From assembly GCF_000770675.1 (NCBI RefSeq), contig NZ_AVBG01000022.1, positions 1 through 41,340 on the forward strand: a stretch of 41,340 bases of DNA. Direction: 5' to 3'. Numbering within the stretch: the stretch's first letter is position 1; each line of letters begins with the position of its first letter. The notes beneath the pieces are model-generated. The model searched no databases and had not been told where the DNA came from. It saw nothing but the letters and a program-made list of their open reading frames with translations. The DNA comes from Pontibacillus chungwhensis BH030062 (GTDB taxonomy: Bacteria; Bacillota; Bacilli; Bacillales; BH030062). Positions 34,235 to 41,340 of the stretch are shown piece by piece. The translations under genes and the position numbers were made by a program.

Positions 34235-34795
34235 TTACTTCTTTTCGATTGCGAGAATAAATGGAGGTGTATTGACTTGATTCAAAAATCCGTAACGAAG
34301 AACGTTGTATTGTTTTTGGTCTAGCTTTGAAAGGGATTTGAGTAGAGCTTCCTTTTCTTCTTGGCCACCTTCATGACCGTGATATACAACAAGTATTAAA
34401 AGGCCTTTTTTCTTGAGTCTGTCGAGAATTCCATGAACGGCTTCAAGTGTTGAGGCTGCTTCAGTAACAATCGTTTTGTCGCTGCCTGGAAGGTATCCAA
34501 GGTTAAAGATAGCCCCACCTAAAACGGCATCTTCATCTATATACTTTTTGAAGTGAGCATGGTTATCCATTATAAGGTTAACATTATGAATATTATGTTC
34601 AACAAGCCTGTCATGCGTGGATTCAATCGCTTGTTCCTGAATGTCAAAGGAAAGGACATTTCCTTTGTCTCCAACGAGCTTACTTAAAAAGACAGTGTCA
34701 TGGCCGTTTCCGGCTGTACCATCAAGGGCTGTTTCGCCTGGGGCGATGGATTGTTCTAACAAATGATGTGCATAATCTAAGATACGGTACAACAT
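34235..34795 (-). CDS. mnmM: SAM-dependent tRNA methyltransferase YtqB (MnmM)
   Basis: A 186-residue class I methyltransferase. SAM motif I ALDGTAGNGHDTVFLSK (22-38), then FDIQ (motif II region) and FNLGYLPGSDK. B. subtilis YtqB has been assigned as MnmM, which methylates nm5s2U34 of tRNAs to mnm5s2U34. Its usual partner gene ytqA (radical SAM, MnmL) is not beside it in this window. Divergent from ytzC. Confidence 0.9.
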   Translation of the reverse strand: MLYRILDYAHHLLEQSIAPGETALDGTAGNGHDTVFLSKLVGDKGNVLSFDIQEQAIESTHDRLVEHNIHNVNLIMDNHAHFKKYIDEDAVLGGAIFNLGYLPGSDKTIVTEAASTLEAVHGILDRLKKKGLLILVVYHGHEGGQEEKEALLKSLSKLDQKQYNVLRYGFLNQVNTPPFILAIEKK

Positions 34796-34932
34796 AGTAA
34801 GATCTCCTTCTTAAGATGTGTTTCGAAGCATTTTCCTATGATGCATTGTAGCATGTCTATACAAATAGCAAAAGTGAATTGAAAATGCATAGGAATAGGT
34901 CTGATGCACATTATAGGAATGAGGTGATAATC

Positions 34933-35220
34933 ATGGCGACACGTGAATCCGTAGAAAACATGGTAGAAGTGGCAAAAAGAAAGATGGAAGCTGCCAGAGA
35001 ACAATTAGAACAGGCGAACCAAGTCGGTTACCAGCCAAATGATGAGTATAGTCAGGCTCAACTTGGTTTAGAAGAAGCAGAAACTGAAATTCAAAAGCTT
35101 ATGCATAGCGCCAACCATCAACAGAAAGATGAGCTTCACCGTTTACATTTGCAAGTGACACAAGTTTTAAACGACATGATTTTGGATCACGAAGATCTAG
35201 GGGAATATAAGCAGCGATAA
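34933..35220 (+). CDS. ytzC: YtzC-family (DUF2524) small protein, 95 aa
   Basis: A helical, charged 95-residue protein (MATRESVENMVEVAKRK, ANQVGYQPNDEYSQAQLGLEEAE), matching B. subtilis YtzC. Function unknown. GAGGTGAT is the ribosome binding site; the longer frame from 34879 is not supported. Confidence 0.87.
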   Translation: MATRESVENMVEVAKRKMEAAREQLEQANQVGYQPNDEYSQAQLGLEEAETEIQKLMHSANHQQKDELHRLHLQVTQVLNDMILDHEDLGEYKQR

Positions 35221-35227
35221 GTGAAGT

Positions 35228-35257
35228 ACCCTGCGTATAGAGACGCAGGGTCTCTTT
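35228..35257 (+). terminator. Probable terminator of ytzC
   Basis: ACCCTGCGT (35228-35236) pairs with ACGCAGGGT (35243-35251); the tail CTCTTTG is weak. Confidence 0.6.
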
Positions 35258-35439
35258 GTGTTCTCGTCAAGAAAAAAATGTAAAAAAATCTAAGAACCTT
35301 GGAACTAAATCTGGTTAGTAACGTATAACAAATGAAGTACGAACGATTCTATTTTAGCTTCTGGCATTATTGGCAATAGAGGTACGAATTTTAGTGTGTG
35401 CATAGGGGCAGATGGAAAATTATAAGGGGGTAATAACAC

Positions 35440-36354
35440 ATGGCCAAATCAGTTGTACAACTTAAAGGGTTGAGAAAAGACATTAAGAGCAAAACGATCA
35501 TTCATGACTTAGACCTGGACTTATATGAAGGAGAGGTCTTTGGCTTCCTTGGACCGAATGGAGCGGGTAAAACAACAACAATTCGAATGATGGTAGGTCT
35601 TATGAAACCTACTGCGGGAAATGTAATCATTGGAGGAACTTCTTTACTTGAGAACTATGAGAAAACAATCAGTCAAGTGGGGGCAATCGTTGAGAACCCA
35701 GAATTGTATGATTACATGTCTGGATATAAGAACTTAATCCATTTCTCTAGAATGCACAAAGGAATTACGAAAGAACGCATTCAAGAGGTAATAGATCAAG
35801 TTGGGTTAACTTCTCGTATTGGTGAAAAGGTAAAAACATATTCTCTCGGGATGAGACAACGTCTGGGCTTAGCACAAGCACTTTTACATAAACCAAAATT
35901 TCTTATTTTGGACGAGCCTACCAATGGATTAGACCCTGCAGGTATTCGGGAGTTTCGTACATACTTACGTAAGATTGCTCAAGAAGAAGGGGTGAGTATT
36001 CTCGTTTCAAGTCACCTTTTATCTGAAATCGAATTGATGTGTGATCGAGTTGGAATCATTCAAAAAGGAAAATTGATTGATATTCGTACTGTTAAAGAAG
36101 AAACAGAGAAAACGAAGTGGACGTTTACTGTGAAACAACCTATTCAAGCAAAAGATGTTTTGGAGCAAGCGTTTGAAGGAGTGGAGATTGAAGCAAATGA
36201 GCAATCTATTTCCCTATCAATATCTCAAGATGAAGTACCAGAGTATAATAAAGTGCTAGTGGAACAAGGGGTCCTCGTTTATGGAATTGCAAACACGAAA
36301 TCAACATTAGAAGATGAATTCCTGAAAGTAACAGGAGGTGAGCAAGTTGGTTAA
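35440..36354 (+). CDS. ABC-2 type exporter ATPase (BcrA/NatA-like)
   Basis: A 304-residue ATPase with Walker A GPNGAGKTTT (about 38-47), signature YSLGMRQR and Walker B FLILDEPTNGLDP. The C-terminal domain resembles bacitracin-resistance BcrA and similar ABC-2 exporters. The start ATG 35440 follows AAGGGGG. The permease gene overlaps its 3' end by 17 bp. The substrate is not known; a role in antimicrobial peptide or lantibiotic protection is possible but unproven. Confidence 0.9.
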   Translation: MAKSVVQLKGLRKDIKSKTIIHDLDLDLYEGEVFGFLGPNGAGKTTTIRMMVGLMKPTAGNVIIGGTSLLENYEKTISQVGAIVENPELYDYMSGYKNLIHFSRMHKGITKERIQEVIDQVGLTSRIGEKVKTYSLGMRQRLGLAQALLHKPKFLILDEPTNGLDPAGIREFRTYLRKIAQEEGVSILVSSHLLSEIELMCDRVGIIQKGKLIDIRTVKEETEKTKWTFTVKQPIQAKDVLEQAFEGVEIEANEQSISLSISQDEVPEYNKVLVEQGVLVYGIANTKSTLEDEFLKVTGGEQVG

Positions 36355-37297
36355 TTTTGTTAATTTAATTCGTAATGAATGGATGAAACTAATGCAAAGA
36401 AAGAGTACATGGATTATGTCTATTATTCTTATCATTGCTGTGTTTAGTATTTTTGGAGTTTTGAAATGGGATTACAGCCATCGGGAAGAATCTGTTGGGC
36501 CTAACACTACTGAACAACGACTACAGCAACAAATAAACACTTACGAAGCTCAAAAATCAGAAGCTGATCCTTCGTCTCTTGATTATAAGTATGCTGTTGA
36601 GCAAATTGAACTTGCCCAATATCGTCTAGATGAAGGGTTAGCGCCTGCTGAGGTGGGGAGTTTCTGGCATGTTATGAATACTTCCGCTAACTTCTTTTCT
36701 TTAATCGTTTTATTTGTCATTATTGTGGCGTCAGGTATTTTAGCTCATGAATTTCAAAAAGGTACAATTAAATTACTGGCTATTCGACCCGCCACGCGGA
36801 CAAAACTGCTCTACAGTAAATATGTAACGGTACTTCTCTTCTCTGTTGCGATTGCTTTGCTTTTACTTGTTTCCTCACTTGTTGCATCACTCATATACTT
36901 CCCGTATGATTCCTACACCCATTTGACTTGGAATGGGGAGTCAGTTTCAGAGTGGCCGGCAATTTTTTGGATCTTACAAAGTTATCTTTATGCCATGGTA
37001 AACGTTGTTGTAATGGGGACGATTGCATTTGTAATAGGAGCACTATTTCGTTCAAGCGGATTGGCAATTGGGATTACAATGTTCTTCTCTTTCGCTACGT
37101 TACCTGTAATGATGATGTTGAGAAAATATGAATGGGCTAAGTATATTTTGTTTTCACACGTTGAGTTTTCGATGCATCTTAGTCAACCGTTTGTCGATGT
37201 AACGCCTTTATTTTCGTTAATGGTCATACTTATGTATTTGGTCATCTTTCATGCACTTATGTACACTTCCTTTAAGAAACGCGACATAGCTGTTTAA
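36338..37297 (+). CDS. ABC-2 type permease
   Basis: A 319-residue permease with about six helices: one N-terminal (TWIMSIILIIAVFSIFGVL), a long extracytoplasmic region (about 40-105), then five (for example FFSLIVLFVIIVASGIL, VTVLLFSVAIALLLLVSSLVASLIYF). GTG 36338 follows GGAGGTGAG and overlaps the ATPase. Domain order resembles BcrB-like or DUF2705 permeases. Pairs with the ATPase as an exporter. Confidence 0.88.
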   Translation: MSKLVNFVNLIRNEWMKLMQRKSTWIMSIILIIAVFSIFGVLKWDYSHREESVGPNTTEQRLQQQINTYEAQKSEADPSSLDYKYAVEQIELAQYRLDEGLAPAEVGSFWHVMNTSANFFSLIVLFVIIVASGILAHEFQKGTIKLLAIRPATRTKLLYSKYVTVLLFSVAIALLLLVSSLVASLIYFPYDSYTHLTWNGESVSEWPAIFWILQSYLYAMVNVVVMGTIAFVIGALFRSSGLAIGITMFFSFATLPVMMMLRKYEWAKYILFSHVEFSMHLSQPFVDVTPLFSLMVILMYLVIFHALMYTSFKKRDIAV

Positions 37298-37313
37298 TTA
37301 GGGAGTCGTCTTC

Positions 37314-37342
37314 TTGACATTGTTAAAAGAATTGCTTACAAT
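37314..37342 (+). promoter_or_regulatory. Promoter of the leuS T-box unit
   Basis: TTGACA (37314-37319), 17 bp, TACAAT (37337-37342). It lies 17 bp after the permease stop. Confidence 0.85.
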
Positions 37343-37374
37343 TTACTATCATATACTAACGGTCTGAATAACTG

Positions 37375-37605
37375 TGACAAGGACTAGTAATAAAGATGTC
37401 AAGTAAGAAGAGAGGTAGCGGCTGGTGAAAGCTATCCTTGGCCTTTATGAACTCACCTTTGATGTTGCGCACCTGAACGTAAGAGTAAGGTTCGCCGTTC
37501 TCCGCGTTAAGGATTCGAGTGAGCGTCAATTGGCGTTAATTTGGGTGGTACCACGGGTATTCAAAACCTCTCGTCCCAGAGTTTGGGGCGAGGGGTTTAT
37601 TTTTT
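37375..37605 (+). ncRNA. T-box leader of leuS (tRNA-Leu sensing)
   Basis: Stem I includes AGAGAGGTAGCGG and the specifier GAA-CTC-A, with CTC (37452-37454) a leucine codon, agreeing with the downstream gene. The T-box core GGGTGGTACCACG is at 37543-37555. Terminator: AAACCTCTCGTCCC (37564-37577) with GGGGCGAGGGGTTT (37585-37598) and a T run. Confidence 0.95.
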
Positions 37606-37651
37606 ATACTTAGATCACATTATTCAGTACAAGTTCTAGGAGGTCAAAGGA

Positions 37652-40069
37652 ATGGCATACGATCACAAATCGATCGAAAAGAAATGGCAAGATTACTGGG
37701 TTGGTGACAAAGTCTTTAAAGCTGACAGCAGTAGTGATAAAGAAAAATTTTATGCGCTAGATATGTTCCCTTATCCATCAGGAGCCGGTCTTCACGTTGG
37801 ACACCCTGAGGGAATGACTGCAACAGACATCGTTTCTCGTATGAAGCGCATGCAAGGTTATGAAGTTCTTCATCCAATGGGCTGGGATGCATTTGGTCTT
37901 CCAGCTGAGCAATATGCACTTGATACAGGGAATGATCCAGCTGTCTTCACTCAGCAAAATATCGATAACTTCCGTCGTCAAATTCAAGCACTTGGATTTT
38001 CTTACGATTGGGATCGTGAAGTAAATACGACAGATCCAAACTATTATAAGTGGACACAGTGGATCTTCACGAAACTGTATGAGAATGGATTAGCCTATGT
38101 AGACGAAGTGGCTGTTAACTGGTGTCCTGCACTTGGTACAGTTCTTGCGAATGAAGAGGTTGTAGACGGCGTCAGTGAGCGAGGTGGTCACCCAGTTGTT
38201 CGTAAACCGATGAAACAGTGGATGCTTAAAATTACGGCTTACGCTGATCGTTTATTAGAAGACCTTGAAGACCTGGACTGGCCTGAGAGTATTAAAGATA
38301 TGCAGCGTAACTGGATTGGTAAATCTGAAGGAGCAGATGTTCACTTTGAAGTAGATGGACACGATGAAACGTTCACTGTATTTACGACCCGTCCAGATAC
38401 GTTGTTCGGCGCAACGTATGCTGTGCTAGCTCCTGAACACCCATTTGTTGAACGAATTGTATCTGCTGAACAAAAAGAAGCGGTGCAAGCTTATATAAAT
38501 GAAGTGACGAAGAAGAGTGATTTAGAGCGAACGGATCTTGCGAAAGAAAAATCAGGCGTTTTCTCAGGAGCATATGCAATCAACCCTGTAAATGGGGAAC
38601 GCATCCAGATATGGGTAGCGGACTATGTTCTAATGTCTTACGGCTCAGGTGCAATCATGGCTGTTCCAGCTCACGATGAACGTGATTATGAATTTGCCAA
38701 AACGTTTGACCTTCCAATTCGCGCAGTTCTAGAGGGTGGAGACGTTGAAAAAGAAGCGTATACAGAAGATGGGAAACATATTAATTCTGACTTCCTAAAT
38801 GGTCTTGATAAAAAAGAAGGCATTCAAAAAGCAATTGAATGGCTTGAAGAAGAAGGTAAGGGTGAGAAGAAAACGTCTTACCGTCTGCGCGACTGGCTGT
38901 TCAGCCGTCAGCGTTATTGGGGAGAACCAATTCCGGTTATTCATTGGGAAGATGGTTCTGTAACAGCTGAAAAAGTCGAAAATCTTCCTCTTGAACTTCC
39001 GAAGACAGAAAACATTAAGCCTTCAGGCACTGGCGAATCTCCGCTTGCTAACATTGAAGATTGGGTAAACGTGGTAGATCCAGAGACAGGCATGAAGGGC
39101 CGTCGTGAAACGAATACAATGCCACAATGGGCAGGTAGCTGCTGGTATTTCCTTCGTTACATTGATCCGGACAATAGCGAGCAATTAGCTGATCCGGAAA
39201 AACTGAAAGAATGGCTACCGGTTGATATGTATATTGGGGGAGCGGAACATGCTGTACTTCACCTTCTATATGCTCGCTTCTGGCATAAATTCCTTTACGA
39301 CATTGGCGTGGTGCCGACTAAAGAACCGTTCCAACGTTTGTTCAACCAAGGTATGATCCTGGGAGAAAACAACGAGAAAATGAGTAAGTCGAAAGGAAAT
39401 GTTGTGAACCCAGATGATATCGTCGAGACACACGGAGCAGACACATTACGTCTCTACGAAATGTTCATGGGGCCTTTAGAAGCATCAGTAGCTTGGTCTA
39501 CAAATGGTTTAGATGGAGCACGTCGATTCTTAGATCGTGTATACCGCCTTTTTGCTACAGAAGAGGGCAGTCTCTCAGAAAAAGTTAAAAAAGGTAGTCA
39601 AAGTACAGATCTTGAACGTAGTTACCATGAGACTGTTAAGAAAGTAACGGAAAACTTTGAAGCGCTTCGCTTCAATACAGCTATTTCACAAATGATGGTC
39701 TTCATAAATGATGCATATAAAGCTAATGAAATTCCTGCACAATATGCAGAAGGGTTTGCGAAGCTACTCTCGCCAGTGGCGCCACACCTAGCTGAAGAAT
39801 TATGGAGTATACTAGGTCATGAAGATACAATTAGTTACGAAGCTTGGCCAGTTCACGACGAAGCGAAGCTAATTGATGACGAAGTCGAAATTGTCCTTCA
39901 AGTTATGGGTAAAGTTCGTTCTAAAGTAAGTGCGCCAAAAGATGCTTCTAAAGAAGAACTTGAAAAACTTGCGATGGAAGATGAAACAATTCAAGAATGG
40001 ATTGAAGGTAAAACCGTACGCAAAGTAATTGCCGTTCCTGGTAAACTTGTAAATATTGTTGCAAACTAA
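37652..40069 (+). CDS. leuS: Leucyl-tRNA synthetase
   Basis: An 805-residue class I aminoacyl-tRNA synthetase. HIGH-type motif HVGH at about 48-51 ([15 protein letters not shown]), editing-domain segments [12 protein letters not shown] and [17 protein letters not shown] at about 577-581 ([11 protein letters not shown]), and the anticodon-binding domain to the end. Charges tRNA-Leu. AGGAGGTC is the ribosome binding site. Controlled by the leader just upstream, so uncharged tRNA-Leu raises its expression. Confidence 0.98.
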   Translation: MAYDHKSIEKKWQDYWVGDKVFKADSSSDKEKFYALDMFPYPSGAGLHVGHPEGMTATDIVSRMKRMQGYEVLHPMGWDAFGLPAEQYALDTGNDPAVFTQQNIDNFRRQIQALGFSYDWDREVNTTDPNYYKWTQWIFTKLYENGLAYVDEVAVNWCPALGTVLANEEVVDGVSERGGHPVVRKPMKQWMLKITAYADRLLEDLEDLDWPESIKDMQRNWIGKSEGADVHFEVDGHDETFTVFTTRPDTLFGATYAVLAPEHPFVERIVSAEQKEAVQAYINEVTKKSDLERTDLAKEKSGVFSGAYAINPVNGERIQIWVADYVLMSYGSGAIMAVPAHDERDYEFAKTFDLPIRAVLEGGDVEKEAYTEDGKHINSDFLNGLDKKEGIQKAIEWLEEEGKGEKKTSYRLRDWLFSRQRYWGEPIPVIHWEDGSVTAEKVENLPLELPKTENIKPSGTGESPLANIEDWVNVVDPETGMKGRRETNTMPQWAGSCWYFLRYIDPDNSEQLADPEKLKEWLPVDMYIGGAEHAVLHLLYARFWHKFLYDIGVVPTKEPFQRLFNQGMILGENNEKMSKSKGNVVNPDDIVETHGADTLRLYEMFMGPLEASVAWSTNGLDGARRFLDRVYRLFATEEGSLSEKVKKGSQSTDLERSYHETVKKVTENFEALRFNTAISQMMVFINDAYKANEIPAQYAEGFAKLLSPVAPHLAEELWSILGHEDTISYEAWPVHDEAKLIDDEVEIVLQVMGKVRSKVSAPKDASKEELEKLAMEDETIQEWIEGKTVRKVIAVPGKLVNIVAN

Positions 40070-40075
40070 GTGCAA

Positions 40076-40112
40076 AAAGAGGCTGCTTTAAAAAAGCAGT
40101 CTCTTTTTTTAT
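40076..40112 (+). terminator. Terminator of leuS
   Basis: AAAGAGGCTGCTTT pairs with AAAGCAGTCTCTTT (one mismatch), followed by a T run. Confidence 0.9.
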
Positions 40113-40240
40113 CATATTACGAAGAAAAGGGCTAAAACACAGTATTCTGATCGGATTAAATACCCATAAACGTATCTCTTGACTTCAAGAAAAAATGATA
40201 TAAAATAAGGCAGTGCATAAGTTAAAAGGGGGAGCTAGCC

Positions 40241-40546
40241 GTGTACGAAGTGCAAGAAATTACAGCGATGGAATTAGAAAAAATGTTAAATAAAAATGGT
40301 CAACCACTGATAATAGATGTACGCGAAAATGAGGAAGTTACACAAGGTATCATTCCTTCTGCTAAGCATATTCCTCTTCAACAAATTCCTGATTCACTAG
40401 ATTACTTTCGTAAAGATGAAGAATATATTATTGTGTGCCGGGCTGGAATTAGAAGTATGAATGCTTGTTTGTTTTTAGCTCAGCATGGTTTTACGGTTAC
40501 AAATTTAGCCGGAGGAATGCTCGGTTGGAACGGAGAAGTTATATGA
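40241..40546 (+). CDS. Single-domain rhodanese-like sulfurtransferase
   Basis: A 101-residue rhodanese with the active cysteine in VCRAGIRS, preceded by IIDVRENEE, and the NLAGGMLGWNG end motif. YtwF-like in B. subtilis. GTG 40241 follows AAGGGGGAG. It carries persulfide sulfur in the cytosol, partner unknown. The next gene, 22 bp downstream, is a membrane-anchored relative without the cysteine. Confidence 0.9.
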   Translation: MYEVQEITAMELEKMLNKNGQPLIIDVRENEEVTQGIIPSAKHIPLQQIPDSLDYFRKDEEYIIVCRAGIRSMNACLFLAQHGFTVTNLAGGMLGWNGEVI

Positions 40547-40568
40547 TAAATTGCAAGGGGGTTACAGC

Positions 40569-40907
40569 ATGGAAACTTTAGGTCTTATTGCATTATTCAT
40601 TTTATTAGCTTTATTTATTACGAAGCAGTTTATTTCACCCCTCCTTTATATGAAGAAAATCGATCAGCAGTCGGTTTCCGATGACTATTGTGTAATTGAT
40701 GTAAGGGACTATGTGTCAGCGCATCGTAGTCCGTATCCGGAAGCGGAAAACATTCCACTATCCTACCTGCCGAGAGCATTGAAGGAACAATTCGAATGCA
40801 CAAAAGAGATCGTGCTTATTAGTGACGATCTTAGGGGAGTTAGGATGGCTGCTAAAATGATTAGAAAGAAGAAACATCAATCTGTCTATTATATTCAACC
40901 TATGTAA
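40569..40907 (+). CDS. Membrane-anchored rhodanese-like protein lacking the catalytic Cys
   Basis: A 112-residue protein with one N-terminal helix (METLGLIALFILLALFITKQF), then a rhodanese-like domain: VIDVRDYVSAHRSPYPEAENIPLSYL. Where an active rhodanese has CxxGxRS, this one has LISDDLRGVRMAA; so it is catalytically dead by that route and may be a scaffold or sulfur-carrier partner of the preceding gene (inferred). ATG 40569 follows AAGGGGG; the ORF start at 40551 is not needed. In operon with the first rhodanese gene. Confidence 0.82.
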   Translation: METLGLIALFILLALFITKQFISPLLYMKKIDQQSVSDDYCVIDVRDYVSAHRSPYPEAENIPLSYLPRALKEQFECTKEIVLISDDLRGVRMAAKMIRKKKHQSVYYIQPM

Positions 40908-40911
40908 GATA

Positions 40912-40955
40912 AAAGGGTCGCTATCTTTTTGAGTAGATAGCGACCCTTTCATATT
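40912..40955 (+). terminator. Strong terminator
   Basis: A 15-bp perfect stem (AAAGGGTCGCTATCT, 40912-40926, with 40935-40949), T's around. It isolates the rhodanese operon from the rRNA promoters. Confidence 0.9.
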
Positions 40956-41125
40956 TTGTAGAATGATAGATCGTTATTGTCGTATACATAGCAGGATTCT
41001 TCATAACCCTAGCATTACTAGAGTCGGTTCGTGTTATGATAAAGTTTTAAAACCTATGTTATTGATTGGATTATAGCTAAGTTTAGTCATATCTAAAATA
41101 AATTTAAAAAAATACTATGATTTCA

Positions 41126-41154
41126 TTGACCTTTTTCGTTTAATGCTGTAATAT
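41126..41154 (+). promoter_or_regulatory. rRNA operon promoter P1
   Basis: TTGACC (41126-41131), 17 bp, TAATAT (41149-41154). The stretch 40956-41125 before it shows no ORF. Downstream, TTTGCTGT (41159-41166) and ACAGCAAA (41178-41185) form a hairpin that would be at the start of the P1 transcript. Confidence 0.75.
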
Positions 41155-41230
41155 TGTTTTTGCTGTCGCGATAACGCACAGCAAAGTCATCATCGAGTTA
41201 AAGAAATATTAAGGAAATGTTAATTTTTCA

Positions 41231-41260
41231 TTGACTCCATGTTAAGACATGTGATAACAT
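41231..41260 (+). promoter_or_regulatory. rRNA operon promoter P2
   Basis: TTGACT (41231-41236), 18 bp, TAACAT (41255-41260), with TGA just before. A perfect TATAAT overlaps at 41260-41265 but lies at a 23-bp spacing. Tandem promoters about 100 bp apart are usual in Bacillus rrn operons. Confidence 0.7.
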
Positions 41261-41296
41261 ATAATTACTTTCCTCGACAAGAGGACAAGTTACATT

Positions 41297-41340
41297 TGAT
41301 CTTTGAAAACTGAACGAAACAACATGTAACGTCAATGTCT
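41297..41340 (+). ncRNA. Leader of a ribosomal RNA operon (partial)
   Basis: GATCTTTGAAAACTGAACGA is the conserved Bacillus rrn leader element found shortly before 16S rRNA. The 16S gene itself lies beyond the right edge. A tRNA-first operon cannot be excluded. Confidence 0.8.

Noticed and set aside
41255-41265. TATAAT at 41260 as the main -10 of P2
   Set aside because: It is 23 bp from TTGACT; the TAACAT at 18 bp spacing is more usual, though both remain possible.

Overview
The window looks like chromosomal DNA from a low-to-mid GC Gram-positive endospore-former of the Bacillaceae, probably one of the moderately halophilic genera (Halobacillus, Pontibacillus or Thalassobacillus; the genus is inferred). 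Reasons: T-box and S-box leaders, GlnR, Fur and sigma-W type control sites, strong AGGAGG ribosome binding sites, and a right half whose gene set is the Bacillus subtilis ytkD-ytlACD-ytmA-pckA-metK-asnB-ytoA-ytpAB-ytqB-ytzC-leuS neighbourhood. Acidic proteins fit a salt-adapted organism.

Layout. 1-1.1 kb: the 3' part of a surface protein with acidic 11-residue repeats and an SbsA-type Ig-like domain, then a 47-residue protein. 1.3-2.0 kb: azoR azoreductase. 2.0-2.3 kb: two tandem copies of a structured interspersed repeat. 2.3-5.5 kb (minus strand): a divergent class I glutamine synthetase with two GlnR/TnrA boxes, and an NSS amino acid symporter behind a T-box leader that reads phenylalanine. 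5.7-10.4 kb: FAD oxidoreductase, EamA exporter, peroxiredoxin-like protein, HEAT-like protein, a small membrane protein, and fabI. 10.5-13.1 kb: a four-helix membrane protein, fosB under a sigma-W promoter, ypjP, and a kinase-like protein.

13.2-18.1 kb is a Fur-controlled iron-siderophore uptake module: a lipoprotein receptor divergent from two FecCD permeases, a FecE-type ATPase and a FhuF-like 2Fe-2S reductase, with two Fur boxes between. 18.4-20.7 kb holds small conserved proteins and a divergent pair of surface proteins (a DUF6612-type lipoprotein and an anchored protein).

20.8-41.3 kb is the conserved core: ytkD (Nudix), a ytlACD-type ABC importer, ytmA, pckA with an operator-like dyad on its promoter, metK behind an S-box (SAM) riboswitch, asnB, a C39-like peptidase convergent with and overlapping asnB, a gamma-carbonic-anhydrase-like protein, ytpA and ytpB (lysophospholipase and C35 terpene synthase), ytqB/mnmM, ytzC, a two-gene ABC exporter, leuS behind a leucine T-box (CUC), and two rhodanese-like genes. 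The window ends in tandem promoters and the leader of a ribosomal RNA operon whose 16S gene should begin just beyond the edge.

No prophage, transposase gene, CRISPR array or tRNA is visible. Most of the window is recognisable housekeeping and stress or nutrient-uptake genes. The less expected items are the divergent glutamine synthetase with intact GlnR boxes, the Phe T-box on an NSS transporter, the structured repeats, the acidic-repeat surface protein, the pckA promoter dyad, and the rhodanese-like protein without its catalytic cysteine.
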